This document shows, piece by piece, positions 60,762-64,000 of a DNA stretch of 64,000 nucleotides. Within the stretch, counting starts at the first letter, position 1; each line of letters begins with the position of its first letter. Origin of the DNA: Bacteroidales bacterium (GTDB lineage: Bacteria > Bacteroidota > Bacteroidia > Bacteroidales > UBA932); the NCBI GenBank assembly GCA_017618115.1, contig JAFZUX010000013.1:1-64000 (forward strand). The letters run 5' to 3'. The notes beneath the pieces are model-generated. The model ran no database searches and had not been told where the DNA came from. It was given only the letters and a program-made list of their open reading frames with translations. The translations under genes and the position numbers were made by a program.

Positions 60762-61178
60762 ATGGAGAGGATAGTCGGAATAGATTACGGAAGAAAAAGA
60801 GTTGGGGTTGCAGTAAGCGATCCCCTCGGCATTTTTGCCTCCGCTCTAGACACAGTATCCTCTGCAAAGATAATTGAATATCTCAAAAACTATTCTCAGA
60901 GTGAGACTATCACTCTGTTTGTGGTGGGATATCCCAAAAATCTCAACAACACTCCGGCCGAATGTGCCAAGTATGTTGACCCTTTTTTGAAGAACCTTAA
61001 GAAGAATTTTCCCAATATCCCGATAGTTTTGGAGGATGAGCGCTTTACCACCACTTTGGCGCAACGCGCTATGATTGAGGGCGGTATGAAAAAGAGCGAC
61101 CGCAGTCAAAAAGGGGCTGCGGATAAAATAAGCGCAGCACTGATTTTGCAGGGCTATATGGATAGGAGAAACATTTAA
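60762..61178 (+). CDS. ruvX: Putative pre-16S rRNA nuclease / Holliday junction resolvase-like protein (YqgF)
   Basis: 138 residues. RNase H-like fold: MERIVGIDYGRKRVGVAVSD (first catalytic Asp), LFVVGYPKNLNN, IVLEDERFTTTLAQRAM (Glu) and KGAADKISAALILQGYM (last Asp). In E. coli the homologue processes the 5' end of 16S rRNA. The first gene of ruvX-def-phosphoesterase, with gaps of 4 bp and an overlap of 1 bp. Confidence 0.92.
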   Translation: MERIVGIDYGRKRVGVAVSDPLGIFASALDTVSSAKIIEYLKNYSQSETITLFVVGYPKNLNNTPAECAKYVDPFLKNLKKNFPNIPIVLEDERFTTTLAQRAMIEGGMKKSDRSQKGAADKISAALILQGYMDRRNI

Positions 61179-61182
61179 AGAT

Positions 61183-61728
61183 ATGATACTGCCAATATAT
61201 GTATACGGACAACAGGTCCTAAGAGAGATTGCAAAACCCGTAGATCCCAATATGGAGGGGTTGGATACTCTGCTAAATGATATGTATGAGACAATGAAGA
61301 ACGCAGACGGCGTGGGAATTGCCGCTCCGCAAGTGGGTAAGAGTCTGAGAGTTGTAATTGTAGACGGCACGGACATAGCAGATGACTATCCGGAATTGAA
61401 AGATTTTAAGCGTTATATGATTAATCCGGAGATTCTGGAGGAGAGTGAAGAGACATCGGAGTACTCTGAAGGGTGTCTCAGCGTTCCGGACATCAACTGC
61501 AACGTAATCCGTCCAAGCAAGATTAAAGTACGTTATATCAATGAGAAGCGCCAGGAGGTTACAGAGGAGTTCAGCGGATTCGGCTGCCGTATGGTGCAGC
61601 ATGAACTTGACCATTTAGACGGCCACCTCTTTGTAGACCGCGTTTCACAGATTCGCCGCAAACTCATAGGCGGCAAACTCCGCAAACTGGAGACCCGCAA
61701 CTTCCATCCCCGTTATAAAATCAAATAA
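61183..61728 (+). CDS. def: Peptide deformylase
   Basis: 181 residues with the three motifs GVGIAAPQVG, EGCLSVP (metal Cys) and QHELDHLDG (metal His pair and Glu). It removes the formyl group from new polypeptides. The basic C-terminal tail KLIGGKLRKLETRNFHPRYK is longer than in E. coli. Its stop overlaps the next ATG (TAATG). Confidence 0.96.
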   Translation: MILPIYVYGQQVLREIAKPVDPNMEGLDTLLNDMYETMKNADGVGIAAPQVGKSLRVVIVDGTDIADDYPELKDFKRYMINPEILEESEETSEYSEGCLSVPDINCNVIRPSKIKVRYINEKRQEVTEEFSGFGCRMVQHELDHLDGHLFVDRVSQIRRKLIGGKLRKLETRNFHPRYKIK

Positions 61729-62621
61729 TGAAGAAATGCTCTTCATTTGGCCGTAAAGTGTTGAAAGCGGTAGGGCTGTGCCTTGCCGTAATTATCATTG
61801 CTTCAGTTTTTTATGGCTTTACATCCGGTTGGAAACGTCTTGTTGTAAAAGAGCAAGTAATCTCAGATAACACTCTGCCAAAGGAGTTTAACAACTTTAA
61901 GATAGTTCAGATTTCAGATCTTCATCTGAATAATTTTGTCAAATGTCCTCAGTGCGTTTCAAAAATAGTAGATACCATTAACGCACAAAATCCGGATTTG
62001 ATTGTTTTTACGGGAGATATAGTCTCAAGACAGAGTAAAGAACTTGCTCCTTTTACAGATATTCTCTCCCGCTTAAAGTCTCGTTACGGTGTCATTTCCG
62101 TTTTAGGCAATCACGATTATGCAATCTACGGCCCACTGAGAAAGAACCCTACCTCTGTTGTAAAAGATAAGAACAAATTGGTTGAAACGGAACGCAACAT
62201 GGGCTGGCAAGTGCTTTTGAATGAGAATATTATCATAGGAGATTCTACCTCAGGTCTTGCAATAGCCGGAGTGGAAAATGAGGGCAAAATTGGAGGTATT
62301 CACCTGGCAGATTTGGATAAGGCAATGGAGGGCGTTCCCTCAAATTGTTACACCATTCTTCTCTCTCATGACCCCTGGTTCTGGAGACACAAAGTGTTGG
62401 GAAAAACAGAGATTCCGCTCACTCTCTCAGGCCATACACACGGTGGTCATTTCAGAATAGGCAAGTTCTCATTTGCAAGGTGGATGGTTGGTCCTTACTG
62501 GGGCGGCCTCTATAAAGAGGGCAATCAGCAACTCTTTGTCTCTACGGGAATTGGAGGTATGATACGCTTCCGCCTTGGTGCCTGGCCTGAAATTGATGTC
62601 ATTACCCTGCACAAGGAATAG
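61728..62621 (+). CDS. Membrane-anchored calcineurin-like metallophosphoesterase
   Basis: 297 residues. One N-terminal membrane segment (AVGLCLAVIIIASVFYGFTS), then the metallophosphoesterase motifs in order: QISDLHLNN, VFTGDIVSRQ, VLGNHDYAIYG, LLSHDPWF and LSGHTHGGHFRIG. The arrangement matches YkuE/LpxH-unrelated phosphoesterases of the YaeI group. All metal ligands appear present. Substrate unknown; the active site would face the periplasm if the helix is an uncleaved anchor. Confidence 0.88.
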   Translation: MKKCSSFGRKVLKAVGLCLAVIIIASVFYGFTSGWKRLVVKEQVISDNTLPKEFNNFKIVQISDLHLNNFVKCPQCVSKIVDTINAQNPDLIVFTGDIVSRQSKELAPFTDILSRLKSRYGVISVLGNHDYAIYGPLRKNPTSVVKDKNKLVETERNMGWQVLLNENIIIGDSTSGLAIAGVENEGKIGGIHLADLDKAMEGVPSNCYTILLSHDPWFWRHKVLGKTEIPLTLSGHTHGGHFRIGKFSFARWMVGPYWGGLYKEGNQQLFVSTGIGGMIRFRLGAWPEIDVITLHKE

Positions 62622-62845
62622 CTATTGGAACAGAAGTGGAGAGTATTGGAGACTTTTTGGTAATTTATCGAAGTTTGGTCAGTAAAATGGCTCAGGTTGG
62701 ATATACCATCAATGTAGTTTCAGCCATTGATTGGCTTATTCAACCGGAACATTAGATTTTTTGTTAAGAGTTTATAATTCTGTGGAATAAATCACTAGAA
62801 ACTATATCATTTATATATATTTGTACGGAATTAGCATTTGGTCGT
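62622..62845. other. Intergenic region before the terminal lipoprotein gene
   Basis: 224 bp, A+T-rich to the right. It holds a 22-codon frame (ATG at about 62687, MAQVGYTINVVSAIDWLIQP) that I do not regard as a gene, and a TATATTTG box at 62816-62823 suited to the gene at 62846. No terminator hairpin was found. Confidence 0.4.
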
Positions 62846-64000
62846 ATGTTTAGAGGAAAATTGCATATAATCTTGTTGTTACTCTCCTTTTTTACTATTT
62901 CTTGTGATAGATTATTTGATCAAAGAATAGTGACAAGGGATAGCCACTTTTCAGACACAGTTCAAAGTCAAAGTGGTCTTAATTATCTTCCAATAGACTT
63001 ATTAAAATACAATCAGAATGCAAAAACCAAAAGTTCTGGATATTCTTTTCAAGAGTTTAATATAGACTCTCTTATTTATTATGAGGGTGTTAAACAGAAG
63101 TACTATGAAGATTGCAAGTGGGTTTATACAGAATTTCCATTAAGGATTAATGGGAATCTATATGCATCTCTAACGAACAAGACTAAGATAGGTGTAGAAG
63201 ATTCCCTAGTATCTATTAAGTGTTATCTCATTAATGCAGACAATATAGATCAGGGGAATCATTATGAATATTTTGCAACCATAATTCCAACAAAGAGGTA
63301 TTCTGACAGTCATACTTTGTTTTCTTTTCTGGAGAAACCTAACTTTTGTGGAGTAATTTTGTATTCAAATCCCGATGGCTCTTTCATAAGAAGCGAATAT
63401 TATGATAAGGGACAAATTTTGTTTACTACGTTAAAGCCAGCGGATAGCCCTAATACAAAATCGTTTACAAAGTCAAATGATGATAATTATTATTGGGATC
63501 TAGGCTATCTCAATTCTATAACAGTTTTTCCGAATTCCAGTTCCAATTGTAGTCTTGAGGATTTTAGACAATTTATCAGTGAATACCTGGAACAATTTAG
63601 AGTCATTTCTCTAGAAATGGTTCCTGAAATGAATTATATTGAAGGAAATGAAGGAGGAGGTTCTCCTGCCCACAATAATGAAACATATTGTATTATCAAC
63701 TACAGAATAAACCAATGTAATAATTCCGCAACAGTCTCAAGATATGTAGAAAAGGGAAACGATTTTGCTGTAGATGCCCCTTTGGGTTCATATTCATGTA
63801 TGTTTATGTGTTGGGTGTCTTCTCCAAATACTTATTCTACTAACTCAAATGTTGTTATGATTGAGAATGTACAAGAGAATGAAATAACTCTGGAAGCTAA
63901 ATATACATCTCCAACCCATAACCCAGAGTGTTATGAACTTATGCAAACATTGGCACAATCTGGCAGATTGTTATTGCTGGGCTGTGTTTTTGATAATTTC
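62846..64000 (+). CDS. Lipoprotein of unknown function, cut by the right edge
   Basis: An uninterrupted 385-codon frame runs from the ATG at 62846 to the last base. The N-terminus MFRGKLHIILLLLSFFTISC is a lipoprotein signal (Cys20). The mature part is rich in Asn, Tyr and Ser with many scattered cysteines and no motif I recognise (for example DDNYYWDLGYLNSITVFPNS). Base composition is clearly more A+T-rich than in the neighbouring genes, with codons such as AAT, TAT, TTA and ATA favoured, which hints at recent acquisition or weak expression. The 3' end and downstream partners are not in the window. Confidence 0.7.
   Translation, partial: MFRGKLHIILLLLSFFTISCDRLFDQRIVTRDSHFSDTVQSQSGLNYLPIDLLKYNQNAKTKSSGYSFQEFNIDSLIYYEGVKQKYYEDCKWVYTEFPLRINGNLYASLTNKTKIGVEDSLVSIKCYLINADNIDQGNHYEYFATIIPTKRYSDSHTLFSFLEKPNFCGVILYSNPDGSFIRSEYYDKGQILFTTLKPADSPNTKSFTKSNDDNYYWDLGYLNSITVFPNSSSNCSLEDFRQFISEYLEQFRVISLEMVPEMNYIEGNEGGGSPAHNNETYCIINYRINQCNNSATVSRYVEKGNDFAVDAPLGSYSCMFMCWVSSPNTYSTNSNVVMIENVQENEITLEAKYTSPTHNPECYELMQTLAQSGRLLLLGCVFDNF

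Noticed and set aside
60727..60867. Upstream extension of the secreted protein into ruvX
   Set aside because: The extension is basic and Cys-rich, overlaps ruvX on the other strand, and hides a clear signal peptide that starts at 60726.
62687..62755. 22-codon frame MAQVGYTINVVSAIDWLIQP...
   Set aside because: Too short, no promoter or coupling to a neighbour, and no resemblance to a known small protein.

Overview
The window looks like chromosomal DNA of a member of the order Bacteroidales (phylum Bacteroidota). The support is a SusC/SusD outer-membrane uptake pair, a fimbrillin-like lipoprotein, glycine-lipid acyltransferase genes (glsB/glsA type), DUF4251, DUF4837 and Cbp1-like families, a TPR/transmembrane/LuxR regulator, and promoters with the Bacteroidota -7 element TAnnTTTG, often 19-20 bp after a TTG/TTTG element. 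Genus cannot be read from the sequence. It is gene-dense: no gene-free stretch exceeds 300 bp.

Layout. 1-139: end of an IS3/IS150-like insertion sequence running off the left edge. 0.2-6.7 kb: envelope and surface genes (barrel-like protein, an exported SGNH hydrolase-nitroreductase fusion, a membrane TPR/LuxR regulator, a small ORF plus fimbrillin-like lipoprotein, a beta-flower repeat protein) and a radical SAM/SPASM enzyme coupled to a tiny lipoprotein. 6.7-10.0 kb: umuDC diverging from an AbiEi/AbiEii toxin-antitoxin pair. 10-15.5 kb: Cbp1-like lipoprotein, zinc-ribbon protein, tail-less SSB, cysS, eno, SIMPL protein. 15.6-19.7 kb: a truncated S10 cluster (rplC-D-W-B, rpsS, rplV, rpsC) with its own promoter, structured leader and terminator. 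19.7-22.4 kb: FadL-like porin and a serine hydrolase. 22.4-28 kb: aromatic biosynthesis (aroC, an aroD-aroA fusion, aroB, and a divergent DAHP synthase-chorismate mutase), then dusB. 29-32 kb: rplM-rpsI-rpsB-tsf. 32-45.4 kb: secreted and lipoprotein genes, lpxK, an FHS-type sugar permease, and the susC-susD-lipoprotein operon followed by a structured tail. 45.5-62.6 kb: mostly housekeeping genes (FAD oxidoreductase, pepP, tRNA-Leu, osmC-like, miaB, SPOR protein, glsB/glsA, rpoN, upp, radC, rpsT, tRNA-Glu, rseP, dxr, ruvX, def, phosphoesterase). 62.8-64 kb: an A+T-rich lipoprotein gene cut by the right edge.

How the genes fit together. The aromatic cluster supplies five of the seven common-pathway steps plus chorismate mutase; shikimate dehydrogenase and shikimate kinase are not here. 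The susCD operon has a surface lipoprotein but no glycosidase or regulator beside it, so no substrate can be named. The envelope theme recurs in lpxK (lipid A), glsA/glsB (glycine lipids), rseP, and several lipoproteins.

Most worth a second look: the radical SAM/lipoprotein pair; the SGNH-nitroreductase and aroD-aroA fusions; the S10 cluster lacking rpsJ at the front and rplP onward at the back; a pseudoknot-like leader before rpsB; a tandem 17-bp operator at umuDC; and four genes whose -7 box lies only 5-7 nt before the ATG, which predicts leaderless mRNAs. Gene starts were often moved to an internal ATG when the longest frame opened at TTG or GTG or lay upstream of a clear promoter. Hand-derived positions of short sites may be off by one or two bases.
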